DNA of 64,000 bases, from contig JAAZXR010000007.1 in assembly GCA_014240065.1 (NCBI GenBank), positions 1 to 64,000 of the forward strand, read 5' to 3'. Source of the DNA: Myxococcales bacterium. Its GTDB lineage: Bacteria; Myxococcota_A; Polyangia; Nannocystales; Nannocystaceae. The translations under genes were made by a program, and so were the position numbers. Below, one piece after another: positions 27,917 to 35,009 of the stretch; within the stretch, counting starts at the first letter, position 1, and each line of letters starts with the position of its first letter. The notes beneath the pieces are model-generated. The model saw only the letters and a list, made by a program, of their open reading frames with translations, searched no databases and was not told the DNA's origin.

Positions 27917-27952
27917 GGCGCCCAGGTACTGGCCTACCTGGGCGCCTTTTTT
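27917..27952 (+). terminator. Rho-independent terminator of the DUF4382-like gene
   Basis: A perfect 12-bp stem (GGCGCCCAGGTA at 27917-27928 with TACCTGGGCGCC at 27935-27946), a 6-base loop and six T residues (27947-27952). It is the strongest terminator in the window. Its right arm and T-run are part of the 75-bp tandem duplication. Confidence 0.95.
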
Positions 27953-28090
27953 GTGGAGAGAGGAACGTGCCAACCATTGCGCCCATGGACGCATGCTGCC
28001 ACGATGGTCCTTCATGGCGCCTTTTTTGTGGCGAGAGGAACGTGCCAACCATTGCGCCCATGGACGCATGCTGCCACGATGGTCCCTCAT
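27941..28090. repeat. 75-bp tandem duplication spanning a terminator arm and a start codon
   Basis: Copy 1 (27941-28015) and copy 2 (28016-28090) differ at only two positions (27957/28032 and 28011/28086). Each begins with ggcgcctttttt, the right arm and T-run of the upstream terminator, and ends at the ATG of the radical-SAM reading frame. 75 bp is 25 codons, so the frame stays open through both copies. Within copy 1, GCGCCCAT (27979-27986) can pair imperfectly with ATGGCGC (28014-28020) ahead of another T-run, giving a second terminator-like hairpin. Confidence 0.95.
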
Positions 28091-28700
28091 GGCGCTTCAT
28101 GTCGCGAACCGAGTCGCTTGCACAAAGGTCGAGGGTCCGTTCGAGCGCTACGCGCTGTGGGTCGCCGGCTGCGCCATTCGATGCCCCGGCTGCTGCAACC
28201 CCGATCTGTTTGACAAGGACCGCGGCGTGGCCACCCCAACCAAGGCGCTGGTAGACGAGATCCTCCGCGCGCAGCGACAACATCGCGTCGAGGGCCTGAC
28301 CGTCGTCGGCGGAGAGCCCCTCGACCAGCTCCCGGCGCTGACGGAGCTGTGTCAGCGCCTCCGGCGTCGCGCGCCAACCGTGGGCATCTTGGTGTTCACG
28401 GGCTACGAGCTTGAGCAATTCCCCGACGCCGTCTCGCTGCGGTCGCTGCTGGCCGTGGTGGACACCGTGGTCGATGGCCCCTTCCGCGCACAGCTCAAAG
28501 AGCCCCCTGGAGGCCGCCGCTACCTGGGCTCGACCAACCAGCGGCTGCGGCATCAGACGGCGCGCTACGCCGACCCTCGGCTGTGGCGCGGCCCCAACGG
28601 CGCCGAAATTCATCTCCGCAACGACGGGAGCGTACACGCGTGTGGCCACCCCGATCAGGTGCGGGTCGCCCTTCGTGCCCTGCGTACACCGGCGGGCTGA
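28089..28700 (+). CDS. Radical-SAM activating-enzyme-like protein (4Fe-4S, NrdG-like)
   Basis: 203 residues from the ATG at 28089. The N-terminus has the cluster-binding pattern CAIRCPGCC (Cx3Cx2C) within LWVAGCAIRCPGCCNPDLF, characteristic of short NrdG-like activases. VVGGEPLDQLPALTELCQRL is the GGEP motif that contacts S-adenosylmethionine. These proteins make a 5'-deoxyadenosyl radical; most activate a glycyl-radical enzyme, but none is encoded nearby. The start is uncertain: the frame is open through the 75-bp duplication, giving in-frame ATGs at 28014 and 28068 as well, and none has a good ribosome site. The upstream frame is duplicated leader sequence, so 28089 is preferred because homology begins there. 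Confidence 0.8.
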   Translation: MALHVANRVACTKVEGPFERYALWVAGCAIRCPGCCNPDLFDKDRGVATPTKALVDEILRAQRQHRVEGLTVVGGEPLDQLPALTELCQRLRRRAPTVGILVFTGYELEQFPDAVSLRSLLAVVDTVVDGPFRAQLKEPPGGRRYLGSTNQRLRHQTARYADPRLWRGPNGAEIHLRNDGSVHACGHPDQVRVALRALRTPAG

Positions 28701-28710
28701 ACCGAGCCCG

Positions 28711-29703
28711 TCACGCCGCGTCGGAGGTCACGCCTGCGAGCGCGATACCGTCGGCGCAGATCGCCGCGACTGTCTCGCGGCTCCATCCAAACGCCTCGCT
28801 GCAGCGCGCGAGCTCGGTGAGCATGTCGGTCCCAAACAGCGCAGGATCATCGCTCGCCACCGTGATCCTCAGCCCCTCGCGCAGCAACGCGGGCAAGGGG
28901 TGCGTCGCCAAGCTCGGCGCGACGCCGAGCAGCACATTGGAGGTCGGACAGACCTCCAACGCGACGCCGCGATCCCGAAGCAACGCCACGACGGTGGGGT
29001 CTTCGAGGCAGCGGACGCCGTGTCCGATTCGCGTCGCGTGCAATCTCTCTACGCACGCACGAATTCGGTCTGCACCTCCGTGCTCACCCGCGTGCGGCAC
29101 ACAGCGAAGACCCTCGTGAGCCGCGCGTTCAAAGACGCGCTCGAACTCGGGGATCGGCGCCGAACGAGCCTCTGGTCCCGCGAGCCCCAGGCCGACGACT
29201 CCGGCCTCTCGACCACGCAACGCGACGTTCAGCGTCGGCTCCGCTTGCTCCGGGAACAGGCACACGATGTCGAAAATGTAGGCGATGCTCACTCCAAATC
29301 GCCGCCGCGCCTCCGCGCGGCCCCGCTGGAGCCCGCTGAGCAGCGCGGTCTCCGAGCCCCCCCGCCGCAGGTGCGTCATGGCGGTCACGGTGACCTGGGC
29401 GGCGACGACCCCTTGGGAGGCCAGATGCTCCGCGAGCCCGACGACCGCCGCGCAGAAGTCCTCCTCCTCGCGCAGGCAATCACTCACCGCCAAAAACACC
29501 GTGATGAATCGCTCGAAGTCGCCAAACACAAACTGACGCGCCACGCCGTCGACGCCGTCCGCCATCCCAGGAAGCGAGCGACCGTGCTTTTGGGCCAACG
29601 CGAGCGCGAGCGCCGGCGAGATGCTGCCCTCGAGGTGAAGGTGTAACTCCGCCTTGGGCTGCGCCCGAATCCAAGCTGTCGTCACCGAATCGGGGTGGGC
29701 CAT
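28711..29703 (-). CDS. add: Adenosine (or adenine) deaminase
   Basis: 330 residues from the ATG at 29703. All metal- and substrate-binding motifs of the family are present: KAELHLHLEGS (zinc His-x-His), PHAGE, RIGHGVR and the catalytic SDDPALF. The enzyme hydrolyses the amino group of adenosine to inosine in purine salvage; adenine deaminases of the same family look very similar, so the exact substrate is open. The start is supported by TGCTACCTT ending 8 bp upstream; a longer frame to 29802 overlaps the divergent antiporter gene. It converges on the radical-SAM gene with a 10-bp gap. Confidence 0.92.
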   Translation of the reverse strand: MAHPDSVTTAWIRAQPKAELHLHLEGSISPALALALAQKHGRSLPGMADGVDGVARQFVFGDFERFITVFLAVSDCLREEEDFCAAVVGLAEHLASQGVVAAQVTVTAMTHLRRGGSETALLSGLQRGRAEARRRFGVSIAYIFDIVCLFPEQAEPTLNVALRGREAGVVGLGLAGPEARSAPIPEFERVFERAAHEGLRCVPHAGEHGGADRIRACVERLHATRIGHGVRCLEDPTVVALLRDRGVALEVCPTSNVLLGVAPSLATHPLPALLREGLRITVASDDPALFGTDMLTELARCSEAFGWSRETVAAICADGIALAGVTSDAA

Positions 29704-29711
29704 GCAAGACG

Positions 29712-29720
29712 AAGGTAGCA
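29712..29720 (-). promoter_or_regulatory. Extended -10 element of adenosine deaminase gene
   Basis: On the minus strand TGCTACCTT, hexamer TACCTT at 29712-29717, ends 8 bp before the ATG at 29703. No -35 match is seen at 17 bp. Confidence 0.5.
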
Positions 29721-29762
29721 GCAGTCCGGTATGATGTGGACGCTCGCGCCCGAAAACCGACG

Positions 29763-31262
29763 ATGTCCAACGCCACCGACCCCGACTCCTCGCCCACCGC
29801 ATCCAGCCCCGATGGCGGCGCCGCCCCTGTCACGCCACAGAGAGACATCTCTGCCGCGTGGGCCCTCGTCCCAATCTTGTCCCTCGTCGCAACGCTGGCC
29901 ACGGTCATCCTCATCTTGCCGAAGCACGAGCCGGGATTCGAGGGGACCGGGCACCTCCCGTTGATCATCTCGGGCAGCATCGCGGCCCTGATCGCCCGCG
30001 CGCACGGGTGGCGATGGCCGGAACTTCAACGCGGGGTACTGCACGCGATCAACCTGTCCATGGGCGCCATCTTGATCCTGATTGTCATCGGCATGCTGAT
30101 GGGCACGTGGCTAATCTCGGGCATCGTGCCCGCCCTCATCGACTGGGGCCTGATGCTGCTTCGTCCGAGCTATTTTCTCCCGGCCTCGTGCGCCGTGTGC
30201 TCCGTGGTCAGCGTGGTCAGCGGATCGTCCTGGTCCACCGCCGGGACCATCGGGCTGGCCCTGATCGGCGTGGGCGACGTCATGGGGGTCCCCACCGCCT
30301 ATACCGCGGGCGCAGTGATCTCCGGCGCCTACTTTGGCGACAAGCTCTCCCCCATGTCGGACACGACCAACCTCGCGCCCGCCATGGCTGGCACCGACCT
30401 GTTCACCCATGTTCGCCACATGCTGTGGACCACGGTGCCGTCGTGGGTGATCTCGATGGTCATCTACACCTTCATGGGTTTGAGCCTTGAGGTGCAGCCC
30501 ATGGGGGGCTCCGTCGAGGAGATTCACGCGCTCATCCAAGACCAATTTTCCCCCTCGTGGATTCACCTCATCGTACCCGCGGTCACCGGCCTCCTCGTGT
30601 TGCGCAAGATGCCGGCGCTGCCCGTGCTGCTGCTCGCCACCGTCCTCGGCGGCGCCCTGGCGGTCTTTCAAGGGCAGCCCCTCGGGGCCACGCTGACCAC
30701 TGCGATGTCGGGGTTCTCCCCCGACACCGGCAACGTCGCCGTCGACAAGCTGCTGGCGCGCGGCGGGATGATGTCCATGACCTCCACGATCTTGCTCATC
30801 TTGTCCGCGATGTTTTTCGGGGGCGTCATGGAGCGCAGCGGCATGTTGCGCACGCTCGCCTTAAAGGTGCTCTCACTCGCCAAATCCACCGGCTCGCTCA
30901 TCGCCTCCACGGTCCTCACGTCCATCGGATTCAACATCCTCGCCGGCGACCAGTACATCGCCGTGGTGGTCCCAGGCCGCATGTACGGGCCGGAATACGA
31001 GGCCCGGGGCCTGCACGCGAAGAACCTCTCCCGCGCCCTCGAGGACGGCGGCACGATCACCTCCCCGCTGATCCCTTGGAACACCTGCGGCGCGTACATG
31101 TCGACGACCCTCGGGGTCGCGACGCTCGCGTATCTCCCGTTTTGCTTTTTGAACCTGCTCAACCCGATCATCAGCATGATCTACGGGTTCACCGGTTTTA
31201 GCATCGCCCCCAAAGAGCCCGAGGCCGCCTCCGGGACGCCCGCCACATCCGATGTCACGTAG
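29763..31262 (+). CDS. nhaC: Na+/H+ antiporter, NhaC family
   Basis: 499 residues from the ATG at 29763 with about twelve membrane helices. The family signature region VVSGSSWSTAGTIGLALIGVG, followed by AGAVISGAYFGDKLSPMSDTTNLAPA, is strongly conserved in NhaC. It exchanges sodium for protons across the inner membrane for pH and salt tolerance, which suits a marine or brackish relative. The first ~25 residues are a Ser/Pro/Asp-rich cytoplasmic tail. TATGAT lies at 29730-29735, 27 bp upstream of the ATG. The gene is divergent from adenosine deaminase (59 bp apart), and the two are not functionally linked as far as can be seen. Confidence 0.93.
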   Translation: MSNATDPDSSPTASSPDGGAAPVTPQRDISAAWALVPILSLVATLATVILILPKHEPGFEGTGHLPLIISGSIAALIARAHGWRWPELQRGVLHAINLSMGAILILIVIGMLMGTWLISGIVPALIDWGLMLLRPSYFLPASCAVCSVVSVVSGSSWSTAGTIGLALIGVGDVMGVPTAYTAGAVISGAYFGDKLSPMSDTTNLAPAMAGTDLFTHVRHMLWTTVPSWVISMVIYTFMGLSLEVQPMGGSVEEIHALIQDQFSPSWIHLIVPAVTGLLVLRKMPALPVLLLATVLGGALAVFQGQPLGATLTTAMSGFSPDTGNVAVDKLLARGGMMSMTSTILLILSAMFFGGVMERSGMLRTLALKVLSLAKSTGSLIASTVLTSIGFNILAGDQYIAVVVPGRMYGPEYEARGLHAKNLSRALEDGGTITSPLIPWNTCGAYMSTTLGVATLAYLPFCFLNLLNPIISMIYGFTGFSIAPKEPEAASGTPATSDVT

Positions 31263-31332
31263 CGCGACCGCGACCGCGGGACACGGCGGCGCCGCTCACC
31301 GCGAAGGATCAGGTCCTCTCAAGAACGAACAA

Positions 31333-31358
31333 CGCCGCCCCCTGATGAGGGAGCGGCG
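31333..31358 (-). terminator. Terminator of the VWA lipoprotein gene
   Basis: On the minus strand the stem CGCCGCTCCCT/AGGGGGCGGCG (11 bp including one T-G pair) with a 4-base loop is followed by TTGTTCGTTCTT. It lies 27 bp after the stop of the VWA lipoprotein gene. The antiporter gene ends on the other side, so the hairpin may serve both. Confidence 0.75.
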
Positions 31359-31385
31359 CCTCCGCGAAGACGCAGGGCCCTCGGC

Positions 31386-32831
31386 CTAGCCGCCTTCAGG
31401 ACAGCCGTAGGCGGCGTCGAGCTCGCCGTTGGTCTTGAATGACTCGCACGCGGCGCCACACAAGGTGACCTCGGTGTGCTCGACGGACCAGTAGAACCCG
31501 TCCCCGGTCGCACACGCAGCGGCGTCGGCGAGGATCGGGCTGCAATTTGGCAACGGCTCACCCATGGTGTCGAAGCAGAACCCATAGTTGGCGCCGTTGA
31601 TGGTGAGCGTGACTCGATCGATCTGGTTGGCCGCGGGTGCGGGATCGAGGGTGAGGGTACAGGTGGGAATCAACCCGCCGATCTCGTCGAGCGCGGCTTG
31701 CAGCTGCGCCTGGTCCGATCCGTCGTAGTAGCCCGTGGGCGGGAGGTTCGGCGCGCCGCCGGCCATGGCGATGGCCGCGAGCTCGTCGGCCGCGTTCACG
31801 TTCTTCGGGTTGCCGAAGGGATAGCCGCAGGTGTTGTTTTGTGGGCAGTTGCTAAGATTTGGCGTAACGCCGCAGCACGCGGTGCCTGGGAACGCCGAAC
31901 AGTCGGCGTCGCTCGTACACGAGATCCCGCTGTTCGGGTCAAAGTCAACGATGCCGATCCCGACCACGAAGGTCGTGATTTCGTCGGAAAACGCCTGGCC
32001 AACCCGTGTCACGAGGGTGTCGTCGAAGGTCTCCCACGCAGCCAACACCTCCGTGCTGCACGCGAAGTCGCCGCCACAGGCGACCGCGTCTGCCACGAGG
32101 TCCGCGCGACAATTCGCCGCGCCGTCAGTGATGAAGATGGCGTACTTCGGAATTTCGGCGTCGAGGGACGCGAGGTGATTGTAGGCGGAGTCGAGCCCGG
32201 CGTACGCGGGCGTAGCCCCCCCCACCATGTTCCCGGCGGCCGTCGGCCCCGGGATCGCCGCGATGATATTCGACCCGTTCATGGTGTCCACGAGCACCTC
32301 GGGGGTCGCCAGGGTGTTGCACGCGGCGATGTTGAAGTCGATGGCGGCGTCGTACTGCGGGAACAATTGCGCGCCGAGGTTCAAGGTGACGTCGTTGGCC
32401 GCGGTCACGTTCGTCACCACGTTGTGGAGGCTGTTCCAGCGGGTGATCATGCCCCCCATGCCGTCGTCCACTTCGTTGGAGAACATCGAACCCGACTTGT
32501 CGAGGATCAGCATCACGTTGGGCGGAATGGCGGGGATCGTCACCTCGACGCAACCACAATTCTCGTCGCCACAACCGTCGTCGCCGTCGCCGTCGCCGTC
32601 TCCGCTGTCTCCGCTGTCTCCGTCTCCGTCTCCGTCGCCGTCTCCGTTGCTCTCCGTCTCGGTCGCATCGCCATCTCCGGTGCCATCGGTGGCGCTGTCT
32701 CCGTCGCCGTCGCCAGAGACGCTATCTGCGCTGCCGATGGATTCGTTCCCGGTGGAGGCGTCGTTGCCGTCGTCGCCGCAGGCGGTCAAGAGTCCGAGGG
32801 TTAAACTGAGACTTAATGCTTTCTTCATCAT
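31386..32831 (-). CDS. Gly-Asp-linker lipoprotein with von Willebrand A domain
   Basis: 481 residues from the ATG at 32831, with GGAG upstream. The leader MMKKALSLSLTLGLLTAC is a lipoprotein signal. Next comes a ~50-residue linker of Gly-Asp repeats (residues ~40-85), then a VWA domain with the metal-ion-dependent adhesion motif LILDKSGSM and FITDGAANC. A Cys-rich insert (CTSDADCSAFPGTACCG) precedes a C-terminal beta-rich domain. VWA domains bind protein or surface ligands through a divalent metal. The long acidic linker would hold the domain away from the membrane and may itself bind calcium. This architecture is typical of Nannocystis/Plesiocystis-like genomes. The function is unknown beyond probable adhesion or surface interaction. 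Confidence 0.88.
   Translation of the reverse strand: MMKKALSLSLTLGLLTACGDDGNDASTGNESIGSADSVSGDGDGDSATDGTGDGDATETESNGDGDGDGDGDSGDSGDGDGDGDDGCGDENCGCVEVTIPAIPPNVMLILDKSGSMFSNEVDDGMGGMITRWNSLHNVVTNVTAANDVTLNLGAQLFPQYDAAIDFNIAACNTLATPEVLVDTMNGSNIIAAIPGPTAAGNMVGGATPAYAGLDSAYNHLASLDAEIPKYAIFITDGAANCRADLVADAVACGGDFACSTEVLAAWETFDDTLVTRVGQAFSDEITTFVVGIGIVDFDPNSGISCTSDADCSAFPGTACCGVTPNLSNCPQNNTCGYPFGNPKNVNAADELAAIAMAGGAPNLPPTGYYDGSDQAQLQAALDEIGGLIPTCTLTLDPAPAANQIDRVTLTINGANYGFCFDTMGEPLPNCSPILADAAACATGDGFYWSVEHTEVTLCGAACESFKTNGELDAAYGCPEGG
32577..32714. repeat. Degenerate hexanucleotide repeat coding Gly-Asp linker
   Basis: Units gtctcc and gtcgcc (minus strand ggagac/ggcgac) make up most of this 138-bp stretch, interrupted by Ser/Thr/Glu codons. 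It is the same repeat as at the left window edge, but less uniform, so it is older or under more constraint. Confidence 0.85.
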
Positions 32832-33056
32832 GGGAGGCTCCGTTGCAAAATTATCAGGTGGAAAGGCCGACGCACATCGATCTGTCCGCGCTCGTTCTAG
32901 CATGAATGATCGTCCTGGCCCATGCTCGCACGGCTCGATTCCAGCCCGCATGAACTCCGTCAAACCCTCACGCTTGCGCAAATGACGCGCGTTTGTTTTG
33001 GCGGTTTCTCGGGGCCAAGAGGCATCTCACGCGGTGAGGCGCCGCCGATCGCAGCG

Positions 33057-33671
33057 TTAGAAAGCAACGCGGAGCCGGAGGCGCACGGCGCCGGGCGCCG
33101 CCGATCCCCCCAGGGACCATTTCGTCTCCCATTCCGCGTAGCGCCGCCCCTTCACGACGCCGAGGACGAGGAAGCTCGCGCCGGCCACAGCCATCGCAGC
33201 CCCGAAGGCCAGCCCCCAATATCCGTATCGTCGCAGACCGGTGCAGGTCGTGTCGTTACCGTCGAGCCACGCTTCACAGCGCGGAGGCTGCGAAGCGTAG
33301 ACCGACAGCGCCCCCGCACCCGCGCGCAAGATCCCCAGCGGCAATATGACAAGACCCGTCGTCCGCTGCCACGCGCCGTCCGGTGGAGCAGGTGGCGCTT
33401 TCCCTAGGGGACCCCAATAGCCGCCGCCAAGCGGCGTGTCTAGCGTCGAACCGCTCGGTGCGGGGGCTCGCGTGGGCGCAGCGGCGGCCGCCCCCACGTC
33501 GGACGCCGGCCGCGCCCCCTCGTCTGTCGTGACCTCTTCGGGCTTCTCCGATGCTGGCCCCGCCGCGCGCTCGCTCGATTCCAGCGTCGCCGCTTCGACG
33601 GTCCCCGACAACGCGAACGAGAGACACACCGCGAACACTCCGCTGGCGCTCGGCCGCCTCCCCGCGCTCAA
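33057..33671 (-). CDS. Hypothetical secreted/membrane protein coupled to thioredoxin lipoprotein
   Basis: 204 residues from a TTG start that overlaps the upstream stop by 4 bp (TTGA), so it is translated with the thioredoxin gene. A signal peptide (FAVCLSFALSGTVEAA) is followed by a Pro/Ala-rich linker, then two hydrophobic segments (TTGLVILPLGILRAGAGAL, YWGLAFGAAMAVAGASFLVLGVV). The C-terminus LRLRVAF ends in Phe. Two cysteines lie between the hydrophobic segments (RCEAWLDGNDTTCTG) and could be a substrate for its partner. No family was recognised. Confidence 0.65.
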   Translation of the reverse strand: MSAGRRPSASGVFAVCLSFALSGTVEAATLESSERAAGPASEKPEEVTTDEGARPASDVGAAAAAPTRAPAPSGSTLDTPLGGGYWGPLGKAPPAPPDGAWQRTTGLVILPLGILRAGAGALSVYASQPPRCEAWLDGNDTTCTGLRRYGYWGLAFGAAMAVAGASFLVLGVVKGRRYAEWETKWSLGGSAAPGAVRLRLRVAF

Positions 33672-34849
33672 CGAGCCCCCACCTTCGCGGCATCCTCCGC
33701 GCGGTACGCCGCGACGTTCGGGGCGAGCTTTCGCGCGCGCGCCATGGAGCGCGCCGCGCGAGCGCCATCCCCCGCCTGCGCCGCCAACCGGGCCTCCAAC
33801 GCCGCCAGCGCCGCATCACCCAGCGCGTCACCGGTCGCCGCCGGGATCCACCCGAGGCACGGCTGCGCCGGGAGCCGCAGCTGCGCGCACGCCCACGCCG
33901 CCTGCGCCCCGTGGGTCGCGGCCAGCGACGCCAAGAGCGCGCTCGCCTCGGCCGGTGAGGAGTCCGCCAGCAACGCGGCGAGCCTCGTGATCGCGTCTCG
34001 ATGGTGGGTCCCCCCGGGTGTGGTCGCGCGACGTCGCAACGACGCCCTCGTCGTTGGCCCGCACTCCGCGCCGCGCCCCCAATGCGCGATCACATCCCGC
34101 ACGTAGTCTGCCGCGCCGCCCTCCTCCTTCAAGAGTTCATCCACGCGCCGCGCGTCCCCATAACTCACCTCCGCCATGGCCCGCGCGCGTCGCCGAGACG
34201 AGGACGCCGGGGCCTCTTGGTGCCGCGCCCGCGCGAGCGCGAGCGTGTCTGCCTTCGACGGCGCCGACGCCTCGAGCCACGCCGACACCTGCGCCGCGTC
34301 GATCTCCTCGACCAATCGAGACAGTTCGTTGCCAAGCCCGTCCACCCGAAGCAAGGTCGGGAAGGCGCCGACCCCGTACCACTCCACGAGCTGTGGACCT
34401 TCCGCGACGTCCGCGTCGATCGAGATGCTGATGAACGAGCGCGCGAGGAGCCCACGAATGTCGGGATCCTTGAGCGCGCCCTCGTGGAGTTCTTGGCACG
34501 GGGGACACCACGCCGCGCCCACGTCCACCATCAATTCGCGCCCCTCCGCGCGCGCCAGCGCCAGCGCGTCTGCGTAGACCCCCTTGAACCAATCCACCGG
34601 TGGCGCGGCTCCACCCCCTGGGCCACTCGGCGCGGCGGCGGCGGCCCCCTCGGTGCGCGCGCGAGGATCCTCGCGCCCCTTCGCGGCGCCCTTGTGGGAC
34701 ATCCCGTCCGCGCCAGACCCTGCCTCGTCGCCATGGATGCCGAATTGCGGCCGCTCATGCGCCGCCACGCCTCCGCGCGCTGTCCCGTCCGGCTTTGAAC
34801 ATCCAACCAGCAGGACACAAGCGATCAGCGTCGTCACGTTCCGGTCCAT
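33668..34849 (-). CDS. Thioredoxin-fold lipoprotein with TPR-like C-terminus
   Basis: 393 residues. The leader MDRNVTTLIACVLLVGC is a lipoprotein signal, and a Gly/Ala-rich linker follows. The thioredoxin domain (residues ~85-195) has the active-site motif AAWCPPCQELHE, a Cys-Pro-Pro-Cys pair, and the cis-Pro region GVGAFPTLLRVDG. It should exchange disulfides outside the cytoplasm, like DsbD-gamma or thioredoxin-like lipoproteins. The C-terminal ~200 residues are Ala/Arg-rich helices that could form TPR-like repeats. Its gene overlaps that of a small Cys-containing membrane protein downstream, a possible partner. Signal peptide and active site are clear. Confidence 0.85.
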   Translation of the reverse strand: MDRNVTTLIACVLLVGCSKPDGTARGGVAAHERPQFGIHGDEAGSGADGMSHKGAAKGREDPRARTEGAAAAAPSGPGGGAAPPVDWFKGVYADALALARAEGRELMVDVGAAWCPPCQELHEGALKDPDIRGLLARSFISISIDADVAEGPQLVEWYGVGAFPTLLRVDGLGNELSRLVEEIDAAQVSAWLEASAPSKADTLALARARHQEAPASSSRRRARAMAEVSYGDARRVDELLKEEGGAADYVRDVIAHWGRGAECGPTTRASLRRRATTPGGTHHRDAITRLAALLADSSPAEASALLASLAATHGAQAAWACAQLRLPAQPCLGWIPAATGDALGDAALAALEARLAAQAGDGARAARSMARARKLAPNVAAYRAEDAAKVGAR

Positions 34850-34903
34850 CTACCCGATGATCGCGCGCTCGCGCGCTCCTCGCAAGCCCTGCCATCCGGC
34901 CAC

Positions 34904-34931
34904 TTGCGTCGTAGACTAGCGTGCATAGATT
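34904..34931 (+). promoter_or_regulatory. Promoter upstream of clpB
   Basis: TTGCGT (34904-34909), 16 bp, TAGATT (34926-34931), about 78 bp before the ATG. The match is moderate. No CIRCE element (inverted repeat TTAGCACTC) is seen in this gap, so heat-shock control by HrcA is not suggested. Confidence 0.4.
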
Positions 34932-35009
34932 GTGTGGAGCGCGTCACCCGATCACACGCGACGATCTCCGCCCCTCCACGCTGCGAAGCGAAGGACAAGA
35001 AACTCCCCG

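Noticed and set aside
34850-35009. CIRCE heat-shock element before clpB
   Set aside because: No inverted TTAGCACTC repeat is present in the gap.
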